A stretch of 64,000 bases of DNA from Brevibacillus brevis (GTDB lineage Bacteria > Bacillota > Bacilli > Brevibacillales > Brevibacillaceae): contig NZ_CP134052.1 of the NCBI RefSeq assembly GCF_031583145.1, forward strand, positions 1 to 64,000, in the 5' to 3' direction. The notes below the pieces were generated by a model. The model was not told where the DNA came from. It searched no databases and saw nothing but the letters and a program-made list of their open reading frames with translations. Positions 18,065 to 25,880 of this stretch are shown piece by piece. A program made the position numbers and the translations under genes. The first letter of the stretch is position 1. Every line of letters begins with the position of its first letter.

Positions 18065-19618
18065 TCAAAAGCTATGGCATAGATTGCGATGACGAATGTT
18101 AAAGGACAAGATGGCATTTTTTATGACTTCCGCAATCGCAAAAGCCATTTCAACCGGGACCCCATTCGCGATTTGTTGTTGTTTCGATGCCTTTTTCCCC
18201 AGGAACACAAAGCTGTCATCCAATCCCATGAGCCGCGCCCCTTCTCGAACGGAAATAATTCGTTGCTCCTCCGGATGTAGGATCATGGATTTACGGGGAT
18301 TGACCAAGGTAATCGATGGCTTGTCCCATTCCAATCTCTTATACATGTTGCTGTGCTGGCCCTTCGGCCGCAGGCCCACGGGGATGTCCTTGACGTTCCC
18401 TCCTGGTTTTACATGCTTCATCCGTTCCAGCGTAATGTCTTTGGCATCGCTCACATCTAACTGATTCGGGACTCGATCATTCAGGCCGGCAAACGCCTCC
18501 CGAACCGTTTTGTATTGGGATAGTTTGTAATACGGTTTTGGGATGTCAATTTTCCCGATTTTGCTCCCGATAAAGATTGCTCTTTCCCTTAACTGCGCCG
18601 ATCCATAATCGGCCGCATTCATAACGTCATGTGTAATCTCAAAGTCAGATAATGCCTCCAGGATTTCTTCTTTGAATTGCCCGCCGCCTGCAGTAAGGAT
18701 CTCCGGAACGTTTTCCAAGACGAAAACCTGGGCATTTTCATTGGTTTTGACTGCATCGATAAATTCTCTAACCAATTTGTTATTGGGATTATCCAGGTAA
18801 TTCGTGTACCGGTTGGAATTGGAGAATCCTTGGCAGGGACTTCCCCCGATCATGACCGGCGCTTTGGTGATCCGGGACTTATCGAAGGTTTTTATATCAG
18901 CCTGGACAACATGTCCCCCTAAGTTGTAGCGATAAGTCTGAACCGCGTCCTCGTCGTGTTCAAGGGCAAAAACCAGGTCAAATCCTGCCTGTTGAAAGCC
19001 CACATCCATGATCCCAGCCCCACTAAAAAGGCTGGCCACTTGAAGAGGAATGGCAAGCTGATTGAGTTTCTTCTGGATGCTGTAAAGCCTACTTGGTCGG
19101 GAAACCGTCGCTTCCGGAAGAAAATCAAAGAGAGAAATTTGTTCGTAACTGACGTGATCGCCAACGGCCTCTTTTAACTGGTCCCGCGACAGGACAATGC
19201 TGGCTGTCTTCTTAATTCGGAGAAAATCCGTGATATGGGAAACGGTGGCTTTCCCACGGAACGCTTTCTTAATTCCGCTGGCCACGGAAGAAAAGAACGA
19301 TTGCTTTTCCTCCACGTACCCCTCCACCACAATTCGATCCTCGAAGATCTCCACCTGCAGGTAATCGACGCCTTTGAAAACCGACAATGCTTTTTTGTGA
19401 CGAATGTCGATGACCGGCTTTAGGTCCTCTTTTGTTCTCCGCTTGGATACAACGTTATCGTTTTGATCGTCAGACGACAGAATGATGATTTTTCGGTTTT
19501 TTGCATCGATGACGTATTTGTAATGCCGGCCTGGTTGAAAGACTGTTTCTTTCAGCTCTTTATCCTGGAGGTAAATCCCCCTGGAGGAATTTTTTCCGAC
19601 TCTTTTCTTTAGTAACAT
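18065..19618 (-). CDS. C5-cytosine DNA methyltransferase with a novel N-terminal region
   Basis: 517 residues. The methylase core starts near 192 (QVASLFSGAGIMDVGF) with catalytic GGSPCQGFS (C262), LENVPEI near 301, QLRERAIFIGS near 341, RLMGLDDSF and IANGVPVEMA near the end. The first 190 residues are not part of standard Dcm enzymes: a beta-rich part (YKYVIDAKNRKIIILSSD) and a basic middle (GIKKAFRGKATVSHITDF) that may target the enzyme or bind DNA. No cognate nuclease is nearby, so a modification-only, anti-restriction role is likely. Element A3 supplies its leader. Confidence 0.88.
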   Translation of the reverse strand: MLLKKRVGKNSSRGIYLQDKELKETVFQPGRHYKYVIDAKNRKIIILSSDDQNDNVVSKRRTKEDLKPVIDIRHKKALSVFKGVDYLQVEIFEDRIVVEGYVEEKQSFFSSVASGIKKAFRGKATVSHITDFLRIKKTASIVLSRDQLKEAVGDHVSYEQISLFDFLPEATVSRPSRLYSIQKKLNQLAIPLQVASLFSGAGIMDVGFQQAGFDLVFALEHDEDAVQTYRYNLGGHVVQADIKTFDKSRITKAPVMIGGSPCQGFSNSNRYTNYLDNPNNKLVREFIDAVKTNENAQVFVLENVPEILTAGGGQFKEEILEALSDFEITHDVMNAADYGSAQLRERAIFIGSKIGKIDIPKPYYKLSQYKTVREAFAGLNDRVPNQLDVSDAKDITLERMKHVKPGGNVKDIPVGLRPKGQHSNMYKRLEWDKPSITLVNPRKSMILHPEEQRIISVREGARLMGLDDSFVFLGKKASKQQQIANGVPVEMAFAIAEVIKNAILSFNIRHRNLCHSF

Positions 19619-19643
19619 CTCTCGTCACCTTCTCATGGTTATT

Positions 19644-19844
19644 GGTTATCGCTGGGCGGCCCCGGTGGGCCATCGCCGTGGCTCAGACGGACCACGGAGC
19701 GCGCGGCTCACTGTACCCGGAGGGCGACACGGCGTAGCCGTAGGGAGTATGGCGCAGCCATATACAGTGAGAAGCCCGTGGTACGCTGACCAAACGGCGA
19801 TGAGCCTCTTTAGGGGCCGCAGGCTCCCGGCGCAGACGGGAGGC
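19644..19844 (-). repeat. Element A3
   Basis: Complete copy upstream of the 18065 methyltransferase gene. Its last hairpin is of the GCTCCCG-gcgcaga-CGGGAG subtype; relative to A1/A2 the two sides of this stem change together. Confidence 0.85.
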
Positions 19845-19880
19845 ATCCTTGCCTTTGATTGGCGTGGCCAAAATCAAACT

Positions 19881-19973
19881 CGCCGCGCGGAAGTGGATGG
19901 CTGCGGAGCAGGGCAGCCATCCGGCGGAAGTGCGGCGCGCCCGACAAAAAAAGCTAGGGAATAACCCTAGCTG
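19881..19973 (-). terminator. Terminator of the 19967 gene plus a perfect inverted repeat
   Basis: AGCTAGGG-ttatt-CCCTAGCT then TTTTTTTG on the minus strand, overlapping the stop codon. Next to it GGATGGCTGC / GCAGCCATCC (19895-19922) is a perfect 10-bp inverted repeat flanked by GCGGAAGTG on both sides. Confidence 0.75.
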
Positions 19974-20440
19974 CTTCTGCGTTTTCGCTGTTCAAGGCCA
20001 TCTACAAAGTCTAAGCAATCCTCCAGGATCGCCCACCCTTCCTCGATCGATAGGTCTACCAGAGTTCGGCCCGCCCGTGAATTCAGTACCCTTTTCACAT
20101 TCGATTTGTTGGCCAAATACCCCCGGTTTGCCAATGCCTGTTTAATGTCGTCTTCATGCCAACGAATAACTGCAAAAAATCCATCTTCGAGTTGGGGTAC
20201 TGTACCGGCGGTTTGCAACAAACTTTTGATTTCCTCCAGTCGATTCAAAAACTCCACCGCCTGGCTCAATCGCTCCCCCGTTCCTTCTGCGTACCCTCCT
20301 TCGCCTTCGTATGGCTGCGCCCACTGAACATAATCCTCCAGCCGATCCTCGACCACGTAGGCCAGCGAGGCGATATCCGTTTTCTTTAGTAATTGGATCA
20401 GTAAAGTCATTGGATTTTTTGGGCTTTTTGTCTTTTTCAT
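19967..20440 (-). CDS. Hypothetical protein behind a structured leader
   Basis: 157 residues, behind AGGAGG. Helical, soluble; includes AVIRWHEDDIKQALANRGY and a C-terminal SIEEGWAILEDCLDFVD. It resembles uncharacterised proteins of conjugative elements, but I cannot give a family name. Its upstream region is the 180-nt folded element D with terminators before it, so its expression may be controlled by RNA structure. Confidence 0.55.
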   Translation of the reverse strand: MKKTKSPKNPMTLLIQLLKKTDIASLAYVVEDRLEDYVQWAQPYEGEGGYAEGTGERLSQAVEFLNRLEEIKSLLQTAGTVPQLEDGFFAVIRWHEDDIKQALANRGYLANKSNVKRVLNSRAGRTLVDLSIEEGWAILEDCLDFVDGLEQRKRRSS

Positions 20441-20467
20441 CGTGGATCATCCTCCTGGGTTTTCATT

Positions 20468-20646
20468 GTGCTTGCGGTGCGGACGAACCACGAAACGACT
20501 CCCTTTCAAGATTGGGCCTTTGAATCCAGGAGCAGAAGGCAGGCGGTTAAGTCTGCCTTGGCTCCCCTTCTTCGAATCCTCATCGCCCACCGAAGGCTAT
20601 CTTGAAAGAGAGCAGGAGTGAAGTGGTAGAGTCAAACCGCAAGCAC
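20468..20646 (-). ncRNA. Element D: long nested stem-loop leader
   Basis: Perfect outer stem GTGCTTGCGGT (20468-20478) / ACCGCAAGCAC (20636-20646); second stem CTTTCAAGAT / ATCTTGAAAG (20503-20512, 20599-20608); GCCTT/AAGGC; then GGAGC/GCTCC and AAGGCAG/CTGCCTT at the top. It lies 28 bases upstream of a gene start on the minus strand. Same architecture as element A but unrelated in sequence. Candidate cis-regulatory RNA. Confidence 0.6.
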
Positions 20647-20664
20647 CCCCCATGAGTTGATAGC

Positions 20665-20731
20665 GATACCGGTGGAACCGGTATCCTCCTTTTCCGTTCG
20701 ATCAAAAGGCAGTAGCAGTCATGCTACTGCC
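20665..20731 (-). terminator. Hairpin pair upstream of element D
   Basis: GGCAGTAGCA-tgac-TGCTACTGCC with TTTTGAT after it on the minus strand looks like a terminator (20704-20731). It is followed by GATACCGG-ttcca-CCGGTATC (20665-20685) near an AAAAGGAGG sequence. The whole interval to 20440 could be an attenuator. Confidence 0.5.
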
Positions 20732-20773
20732 TATCCTTTTCGACCGCGACCATCCGCGGTCGATCGCCTTGGA

Positions 20774-20809
20774 GAAAAAAATAAAAAGCTTCTGGCTTGT
20801 CCAGAAGCT
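20774..20809 (-). terminator. Terminator of the antirestriction gene
   Basis: AGCTTCTGG-acaag-CCAGAAGCT followed by TTTTATTTTTTTC on the minus strand, 55 bases after the ArdC-like gene. Confidence 0.8.
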
Positions 20810-20863
20810 ATCCTTTCAGGGGCCGGCTTCCGGGGGAGACCCCCGGAATGCCGGCGATTTGCT

Positions 20864-21703
20864 TTATTCCTCGTGGCAGTCTTCATATTTGACACCCAAA
20901 ATGTAATCCACTCCCTTTTGAGCCAAGCCGGCCGCCTGCACCACCAGTTTTTTATCGTTTTTCAACGCTCTGAGCCAACTGCCAATATACGATGCGCTGT
21001 TTTCGATAGTGGAGTTATCAATGCCGGCCTTCGCGCACAGCATGGCCGCGCCGATCTCTGCAACTAGCTCCTCTTTGGAGTAGACCTCATCTCCAAATGC
21101 GGCTACTGTCTCGATCCCCGGACGGTTCAGGCGGTTTTTATGTCCGGTAGAGTGTATCATTTCATGGAACAAGGTACTGTAATATTCCTCTTTCTTCGGG
21201 TAGTCATTGATCGGAGGAACACTGATATAGTCCTTAGCCGGCACGTAGTAAGCGCGTCCAGAACTAAAATAGATTTCCGGAGCATCCGCAAAGCCGTTTA
21301 CAATGTTTTCGGCTTCTGCAATCGGGTCATGCTCGAATGAAATTTCCCCTCGCTTGCTTTCCAGCCCTTCACATTGGGTATTGATCTCAAAAACGGAGTA
21401 GTAGCGCAAGAACGGAACCTTTTCTTTGTCGCCGGTTTCCTCGTCCTCAACTTCAAGCCATCTCCAAAATACAACGATATGGGCTTTTTCTCCCTTCTTC
21501 ACATGGCCGCCTGCCTCAGTAATTTGCTTCCATGTAGCGTACTCGCCCGCAGGCAGAAGCAGAGTATTGATTCCTCTATATGGCGTTTGTGTCTTCCAGC
21601 TTACAGCCGCATTGACAACCCACGGTCTGCGCCAAGGAATGACCCCTTGCTCCAGCATCTTCATAATTCTTTCCGTGACCATTTCATAGATTTTTTGAGA
21701 CAT
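20864..21703 (-). CDS. ArdC-like antirestriction protein / zincin metallopeptidase
   Basis: 279 residues from ATG 21703, behind GAGGAGCG. N-terminal ArdC-type ssDNA-binding region (about 1-120: VIPWRRPW, PYRGINTLLL, KKGEKAHIVVFWRW), then a metallopeptidase-like domain with HEMIH (180-184) and H188 (STGHKN) as zinc ligands, and AEIGAAMLCAKAGI downstream. ArdC proteins protect incoming ssDNA of conjugative plasmids from host nucleases. Length fits the family (about 290). The leader is element A4, so it shares control with other A-linked genes. Confidence 0.85.
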   Translation of the reverse strand: MSQKIYEMVTERIMKMLEQGVIPWRRPWVVNAAVSWKTQTPYRGINTLLLPAGEYATWKQITEAGGHVKKGEKAHIVVFWRWLEVEDEETGDKEKVPFLRYYSVFEINTQCEGLESKRGEISFEHDPIAEAENIVNGFADAPEIYFSSGRAYYVPAKDYISVPPINDYPKKEEYYSTLFHEMIHSTGHKNRLNRPGIETVAAFGDEVYSKEELVAEIGAAMLCAKAGIDNSTIENSASYIGSWLRALKNDKKLVVQAAGLAQKGVDYILGVKYEDCHEE

Positions 21704-21732
21704 TTTACATCGCTCCTCGTTGGATTCTGGTT

Positions 21733-21933
21733 GGTTATCGCTGGGCGGCCCCGGTGGGCCATCGCCGTGGCTCAGACGGACCACGAGGCGCGCGGCTCAC
21801 TGTACCCGGAGGGCGACACGGCGCAGCCGTAGGGAGTATGGCGCAGCCATATACAGTGAGAAGCCCGTGGTACGCTGACCAAACGGCGATGAGCCTCTTT
21901 AGGGGCCGCAGGCTCCTGGCGCAGCCGGGAGCC
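21733..21933 (-). repeat. Element A4
   Basis: Complete copy upstream of the ArdC-like gene; final hairpin GGCTCC..GGGAGCC. On its upstream side (minus-strand sense) lie a terminator and element B2. Confidence 0.85.
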
Positions 21934-21953
21934 TTCCTTGCCTTTCCCCAATA

Positions 21954-21985
21954 AAAAAAGCCACCAGAAAACGGCTGGTGGCCTC
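21954..21985 (-). terminator. Terminator between B2 and A4
   Basis: Minus strand: GCCACCAG-ccgttt-CTGGTGGC then TTTTTTTATT. It overlaps a short open frame that begins at the end of B2 (MKDIPRKLKRS...), an arrangement seen in attenuators. The same unit occurs between B3 and A5. Confidence 0.75.
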
Positions 21986-22023
21986 CTTCTTGATCTTTTC
22001 AGCTTCCTGGGGATGTCTTTCAT

Positions 22024-22158
22024 GCGTTAGGGGTGGGAGGGATAAAGAAGCGCACAGGAACCTAGAGGGCCTTGGCGGGCGCTTGCGGACGCCTAGGTCC
22101 TCTGGTTATCGGGCGATTCCCCGACCCCCGGCGGCGGCCTCCGGCTGCCGTAACGTCC
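22024..22158 (-). repeat. Element B2
   Basis: Complete copy; on the minus strand its end CCCCTAACGC is followed directly by ATG of the short frame beginning MKDIPRKLKRS. Confidence 0.8.
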
Positions 22159-22770
22159 AGGATGAACATTTGGGGCATGGGGCACTTTCCGCAGATCATC
22201 ACCGGCGGCAGCCAGGATGTAGCTCTCTAGTTTCTCCCGGATCTGCAAACCGGCCGGAGAAACGCTCCGATCCGGCCAAGCAAGGAGTACCAAGACCAAA
22301 CGTAAGGCACTCCCTTCGGCGTAACCGGGAGCTTAATACCAAAAGTTCATGAAAAGAAAGACGACAGCCTCAAGGAAAGTGGTATGGCTCAAAAACAGAT
22401 TGAGACGGAGGGTAAACAGATTGATGCGGAAGATAAACAGGCAAATGAAATGTAACATAGTATCAACCTTTCTTTAGTGATTTTTTAGTAAACGACCTTC
22501 TAGCCAGAAAACCAATAGTAATTTGGGGCTTCATTTGTTTTTCAGGAAAAAAGAAAAACCCTTCCCCAAGGCAAAAAAATAGAGAGAATTAAACTTGCTT
22601 CTTCTAAACGACTTGGGCCTGTTTTCTAGTCCCAGGCTCCTGGCGCCAGCCGGGAGCCATCCTTGCGTTTTTCTGCAAAATAAAAGCCACCAGCGAACGA
22701 CTGGTGGCCTCCTTTCCGGTCAAATAAAAGAAACCAGGGAGCCTCCCTGGTTTCCTCCTTCTACATCCCC
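22159..22770. other. Gene-free interval with remnants
   Basis: Holds a decayed element C (about 22160-22280), an unexplained low-complexity stretch, an element A remnant (last hairpin GGCTCCTGG..CCGGGAGCC at 22633-22658) and two terminators. A short plus-strand frame around 22383 (MAQKQIETEGKQ...) is not strong enough to call. Confidence 0.5.
22675..22757 (-). terminator. Two terminators after the 22775 gene
   Basis: Minus strand: GAAACCAGGGAGG-CTCCCTGGTTTC then TTTTATTTG, followed by GCCACCAG-tcgttcg-CTGGTGGC then TTTTATTTTG. The second is the same terminator as those near A4 and A5. Confidence 0.8.
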
Positions 22771-22774
22771 CGAA

Positions 22775-23026
22775 TTAACGGGGGCTTTTCCTTTCGTCAC
22801 GAATTTTCGACCACTCGGGAGTCAATTCTAAATCGGACCAGAAAATCTCCCGAAAATCAATGATATGACCCCAACTTTGACCACCCTCCACGATGATGAA
22901 AAAATCATCGTGGACTTCCCTCACTACTCCATTGAATGTCAACGTCTGGTCACGGGATACGCTACACATCATTTCGATACCAGGCTTCACGATTTGGCGC
23001 AACATGCCATCGTATTGAATCATCAT
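22775..23026 (-). CDS. Hypothetical small protein
   Basis: 83 residues behind AAAGGGGGAAGC. Beta-rich (MCSVSRDQTLTFNGVVREV, DDFFIIVEGG), suggesting a small barrel. No family recognised. It follows the DUF5983-like gene by 24 bp, in the same operon. Confidence 0.55.
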   Translation of the reverse strand: MMIQYDGMLRQIVKPGIEMMCSVSRDQTLTFNGVVREVHDDFFIIVEGGQSWGHIIDFREIFWSDLELTPEWSKIRDERKSPR

Positions 23027-23050
23027 GCTTCCCCCTTTGCTCGCAGCATT

Positions 23051-23335
23051 CTACCAATCAAAAACAGGCAAGGAATCATACATGTAACCGTCCCTATCCA
23101 ACATTACCCATACACAATCATGTTCCTGGGCCAAATCAAAGATCGCCTTTAGGTCATCGGGGAGTGAACGGGTTTCCTCCTCATAGTCATCTTGGGGAAC
23201 AAGCAGCAGCCAACCGTATTCCGCCTTTTCATAGGCGACAATGCCAAGTACATCTTGCTCGATGAGTCCATTTGTTTCTTCGGAAATGTGAGCCGTAGAC
23301 AGCTCCAGTACCTTTGTGATATGAAGTTCTTTCAT
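23051..23335 (-). CDS. DUF5983-like protein
   Basis: 94 residues. The order KVLELSTAHISEET, GWLLLVP, LPDDLKAIFDLAQEHDCVWVMLDRDG and LPVFDW fits DUF5983, a small family of conjugative elements and large phages with no known activity. Upstream partner in the cluster is the LPD25-like gene. Ribosome site GAGAGGGAAAATC is adequate. Confidence 0.7.
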   Translation of the reverse strand: MKELHITKVLELSTAHISEETNGLIEQDVLGIVAYEKAEYGWLLLVPQDDYEEETRSLPDDLKAIFDLAQEHDCVWVMLDRDGYMYDSLPVFDW

Positions 23336-23403
23336 GATTTTCCCTCTCCCTTTGGTTGATTGGCCGGCTCCAGCTCAGGTATCCGGAGCCGGCGGAACCG
23401 GAT

Positions 23404-23793
23404 TTATTCGCTCCCGATCTGATACGTCTGCAAAAACTCCCTGGCCGATTCCTGGTATTCGGAAATGAATTGTTCATACTGCTGTGCCGTCATATGAGAC
23501 GGTTTCTGCTCCCCTGCCAGGAAACGCAGGTAGACATTTACGTGATCCGCGAGAGGTTGTCGATCAAAACAATGCTGCCGTTGCATGTCGAATCGTCCCT
23601 TGTAGGTATTCCCGTCTTCCCATTCAATCCAAAAATCACACTTATCATAACCGCCGGTATCCGGCGCAGTCCGTGCCGCGTTATTGATTGCTGTTTCAAC
23701 GTCGTTCCAAGTAGAAAACGTTTTTTTGAAAAGGTCGATATGCCTGCCTTCTACCCGTGCAAAAGTGATCTGCTTTACCGATACTTTTTCCAT
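23404..23793 (-). CDS. LPD25-like (large polyvalent protein associated) domain protein
   Basis: 129 residues from ATG 23793 behind GGAGCTG. The motif FARVEG..STWNDVETAINNAARTAPDTGGYDKCDF..WEDGNTYKGRFD resembles the LPD25 domain that elsewhere is part of giant polyvalent proteins of phages and conjugative elements; here it is free-standing. The role is unknown but it is thought to act on incoming DNA or host defence. The leader contains GCGATAACC and a shortened hairpin derived from element A. Confidence 0.6.
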   Translation of the reverse strand: MEKVSVKQITFARVEGRHIDLFKKTFSTWNDVETAINNAARTAPDTGGYDKCDFWIEWEDGNTYKGRFDMQRQHCFDRQPLADHVNVYLRFLAGEQKPSHMTAQQYEQFISEYQESAREFLQTYQIGSE

Positions 23794-23813
23794 ATTTTTC
23801 AGCTCCTTGGAGT

Positions 23814-23846
23814 GGTTATCGCTTGGCAGCCCCGGTCGGAGCTGCC
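23814..23846 (-). promoter_or_regulatory. GCGATAACC leader with minimal hairpin
   Basis: Minus strand: GGCAGCTCCGACCGGGGCTGCC hairpin in 22 bases, then AAGCGATAACCACTCC and AAGGAG. It looks like element A with nearly all internal stems deleted, keeping the leader. Confidence 0.6.
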
Positions 23847-23888
23847 AACAGTCATTTTTCATTTTCTTACCTATCGCGTGTCTCGGGC

Positions 23889-24149
23889 CTACAAATCACT
23901 AGATAAACTCCCTTCGTAATACCAGTCTTCACTTCGCAGAGACTGGGAATAGACCCGCCCTTCCTCAATCATATCCCCGTCTCCTTTGGTGACTTTGTAG
24001 GTGTCAATGGTTGCTTGTCCGTCAAAGCTTACCATTTCGACCGTGAAATACTCGGCATGTGAATCCTCCTCGTTAAACTGGATCGATGTTATCTGGCAGC
24101 ACCATCTCTCCTCGATATAGCATTTGAGTTCATTTTTGAATTTGCTCAT
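23889..24149 (-). CDS. Hypothetical small protein
   Basis: 86 residues, behind GGGAAATG. Contains beta-strands (YFTVEMVSFDGQATIDTYKV) and an acidic C-terminus. No family recognised. Element A5, lacking the first GGTTATCGCT bases, lies 24 bp upstream. Confidence 0.5.
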   Translation of the reverse strand: MSKFKNELKCYIEERWCCQITSIQFNEEDSHAEYFTVEMVSFDGQATIDTYKVTKGDGDMIEEGRVYSQSLRSEDWYYEGSLSSDL

Positions 24150-24173
24150 TGTTCATTTCCCCTTTCAAATGTT

Positions 24174-24363
24174 GGCGGCCCCGGTGGGCCATCGCCGTGG
24201 CTCAGACGGACCACGAGGCGCGCGGCTCACTGTACCCGGAGGGCGACACGGCGCAGCCGTAGGGAGTATGGCGCAGCCATATACAGTGAGAAGCCCGTGG
24301 TACGCTGACCAAACGGCGATGAGCCTCTTTAGGGGCCGCAGGCTCCTGGCGCAGCCGGGAGCC
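24174..24363 (-). repeat. Element A5 (leader-less copy)
   Basis: All stems are present but the copy starts at GGCGGCC, so the GCGATAACC leader is missing. This is the only A copy without it. Confidence 0.85.
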
Positions 24364-24383
24364 TTCCTTTCCTTTCCCAATAA

Positions 24384-24412
24384 AAAAAGCCACCAGCAAA
24401 CGGCTGGTGGCC
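24384..24412 (-). terminator. Terminator between B3 and A5
   Basis: Minus strand: GCCACCAG-ccgttt-GCTGGTGGC then TTTTTTTATT; overlaps the short frame MKDISRKLKRS... that starts at the end of B3. Confidence 0.75.
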
Positions 24413-24452
24413 TCCTTTTTGATCTTTTCAGCTTCCTGGAGATGTCTTTCAT

Positions 24453-24587
24453 ACGTTAGGGGTGGGAGGGATAAAAAAGCGCACAGGAACCTAGAGGGCT
24501 TTGGCGGGCGCTTGCGGCCGGCTAGGCCCTCTGGTTATCGGGCGATTTCCCGACCCCCGGCGGCAGCCCCCGGCTGCCGTAACGCCC
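24453..24587 (-). repeat. Element B3
   Basis: Complete copy; the short frame beginning at its end is nearly identical to that at B2 (RKLKRS-R/K-RRPPAV). Confidence 0.8.
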
Positions 24588-24592
24588 TGGTA

Positions 24593-24784
24593 TTACTTGT
24601 ACTTCTCACTCCAGGCTTTTTTGGCATTTTGGTATTCTGGACTCAAGATGTATTGCTCTTGCAGTAAAACGCGGCGTTTCAGGTCTTTTTTTCGACGGTA
24701 CGCCTTTATTCAACGAACGAATAGATACAAAAAACATAGGGCAATTGCAAATAAACAGTAAAATTTCAATAAAGTGAGTACCAT
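24593..24784 (-). pseudogene. Small membrane protein gene broken by an in-frame TGA
   Basis: ATG 24784 has GGGGAGATC before it. The frame reads MVLTLLKFYCLFAIALCFLY then LFVR, TGA (24710-24712), then continues open with a basic cytoplasmic tail (KAYRRKKDLKRRVLLQEQY..NAKKAWSEKYK) to TAA. A Trp codon (TGG) at the stop position would restore a 63-residue one-pass membrane protein. Probably a recent nonsense mutation. Confidence 0.6.
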
Positions 24785-24836
24785 TGATCTCCCCTAAATT
24801 ACAACCTGTATGTAACCAGGCAGATAGTAATTCTCC

Positions 24837-25049
24837 TCATGTTAATCTGTCAAATAGCCGACTGAAACCCCATCCTAGCGACATTGTTAATGGCACAAAG
24901 GAAAGATACATCCAGACAGACGTTTGATATAAATGGGCCTTGTTGTTCTTATATAACTGCCAAGCTCGTTCATATTCGATAATCCAAACCAGTCCAAATA
25001 GGACGGCTGAGAGGATAAGAGAAAGAAACCATACGATATCCATGTCCAT
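24837..25049 (-). CDS. Two-pass membrane protein
   Basis: 70 residues from ATG 25049. Membrane segments at about 5-24 (VWFLSLILSAVLFGLVWII) and about 45-62 (VWMYLSFVPLTMSLGWG). No family recognised. Follows the 25071 gene by 22 bp. Confidence 0.55.
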   Translation of the reverse strand: MDMDIVWFLSLILSAVLFGLVWIIEYERAWQLYKNNKAHLYQTSVWMYLSFVPLTMSLGWGFSRLFDRLT

Positions 25050-25070
25050 CAAATCACCCTATTTTTCTTG

Positions 25071-25484
25071 TTAAGAAGCACTTGCTGCTTTGAATTGTTT
25101 CTCCATGTTTGACAAGCATTTGCCTAATACTTCGGGCATCTTTCTAAAAAAATCAATGGCTTGCTTTTTGCTTTGAAAAGTAAATACTTCTTCATCGTTA
25201 AAAAGGCTAGGTAAAATCTTAAATTGTTTGGTGTCCTCATACCCTAACTGAGACGTCACAGCATTGAAATTTGGTTTTACGAATACATTGATTTTGCTAC
25301 CGGTCATCAAGGAACCAATGAAGCCCTTAGCCCTGTACCCAACAAACAATTCCTTTTCCATCGATTGTTGAAGCATCCAACGATAAAAGTCCATGTCCAT
25401 AAATGTAATCCGGATAGAGACAGTATAAGAAGCCTTTACATCGTCATTTTGAAAATCCCTGGTGAAATCCACCATATAAGACAT
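25071..25484 (-). CDS. Hypothetical protein
   Basis: 137 residues. Beta-rich N-terminus (YTVSIRITFMDMDFYRWML), then a helical C-terminus (KKQAIDFFRKMPEVLGKCLSN). No motif or family recognised; no signal peptide. Part of a cluster of small accessory genes. Confidence 0.5.
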   Translation of the reverse strand: MSYMVDFTRDFQNDDVKASYTVSIRITFMDMDFYRWMLQQSMEKELFVGYRAKGFIGSLMTGSKINVFVKPNFNAVTSQLGYEDTKQFKILPSLFNDEEVFTFQSKKQAIDFFRKMPEVLGKCLSNMEKQFKAASAS

Positions 25485-25526
25485 CTACCAAATCCCATCC
25501 TTTCCCCAAAATGCTGATGTTAAATA

Positions 25527-25559
25527 CTGAGCATTCTGGATAGATCGGCTCTATCCAGG
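25527..25559. repeat. 33-bp repeat CTGAGCATTCTGGATA, copy 1
   Basis: Shares about 29 bp with 49547-49575 (two differences). This copy forms a hairpin CTGGATAG-atcgg-CTATCCAG. Both copies lie between two small minus-strand genes, just past the stop of one and upstream of the other. Confidence 0.55.
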
Positions 25560-25563
25560 CTAA

Positions 25564-25869
25564 CTATTGTGGTAAGTCCCCTGTTTCTGCAAATACAGTT
25601 AATATTGGCAAGAGTGCTTTTACCTGGTCTTGTGTTAAATGCATCCTCGTAGTCAAAACAACATCTTTTGGAATCTCATACGGCAGCCATCCCGTACCGC
25701 CTTCGCGTACCTTCGAAGCCATGATTTGCGGGTTTGCATCGTTTACGCCAAGCCATATAGCATTTTCAAATGCCAATGAAGATTTTTGGATGCTACACTC
25801 GGTGCCATATCTATCTTGAAATTCGATGATGTTGAAACCTCTGTTTGTAATTCCCTTTTTAAATTCCAT
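25564..25869 (-). CDS. Conserved phage/plasmid-type hypothetical protein
   Basis: 101 residues behind GGGAGG. The sequence FQDRYGTECSIQKSSLAFENAIWLG then RMHLTQDQVKALLPIL is typical of a small conserved family in phages and mobile elements of Bacillota; no activity is known. Soluble and full-length by appearance. Confidence 0.6.
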   Translation of the reverse strand: MEFKKGITNRGFNIIEFQDRYGTECSIQKSSLAFENAIWLGVNDANPQIMASKVREGGTGWLPYEIPKDVVLTTRMHLTQDQVKALLPILTVFAETGDLPQ

Positions 25870-25880
25870 GTCGTACCTCC

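Noticed and set aside
22383-22455. Plus-strand mini-frame MAQKQIETEGKQ..
   Set aside because: 23 codons, weak ribosome site, and flanked by repeat remnants; could be the tail of a dead gene.
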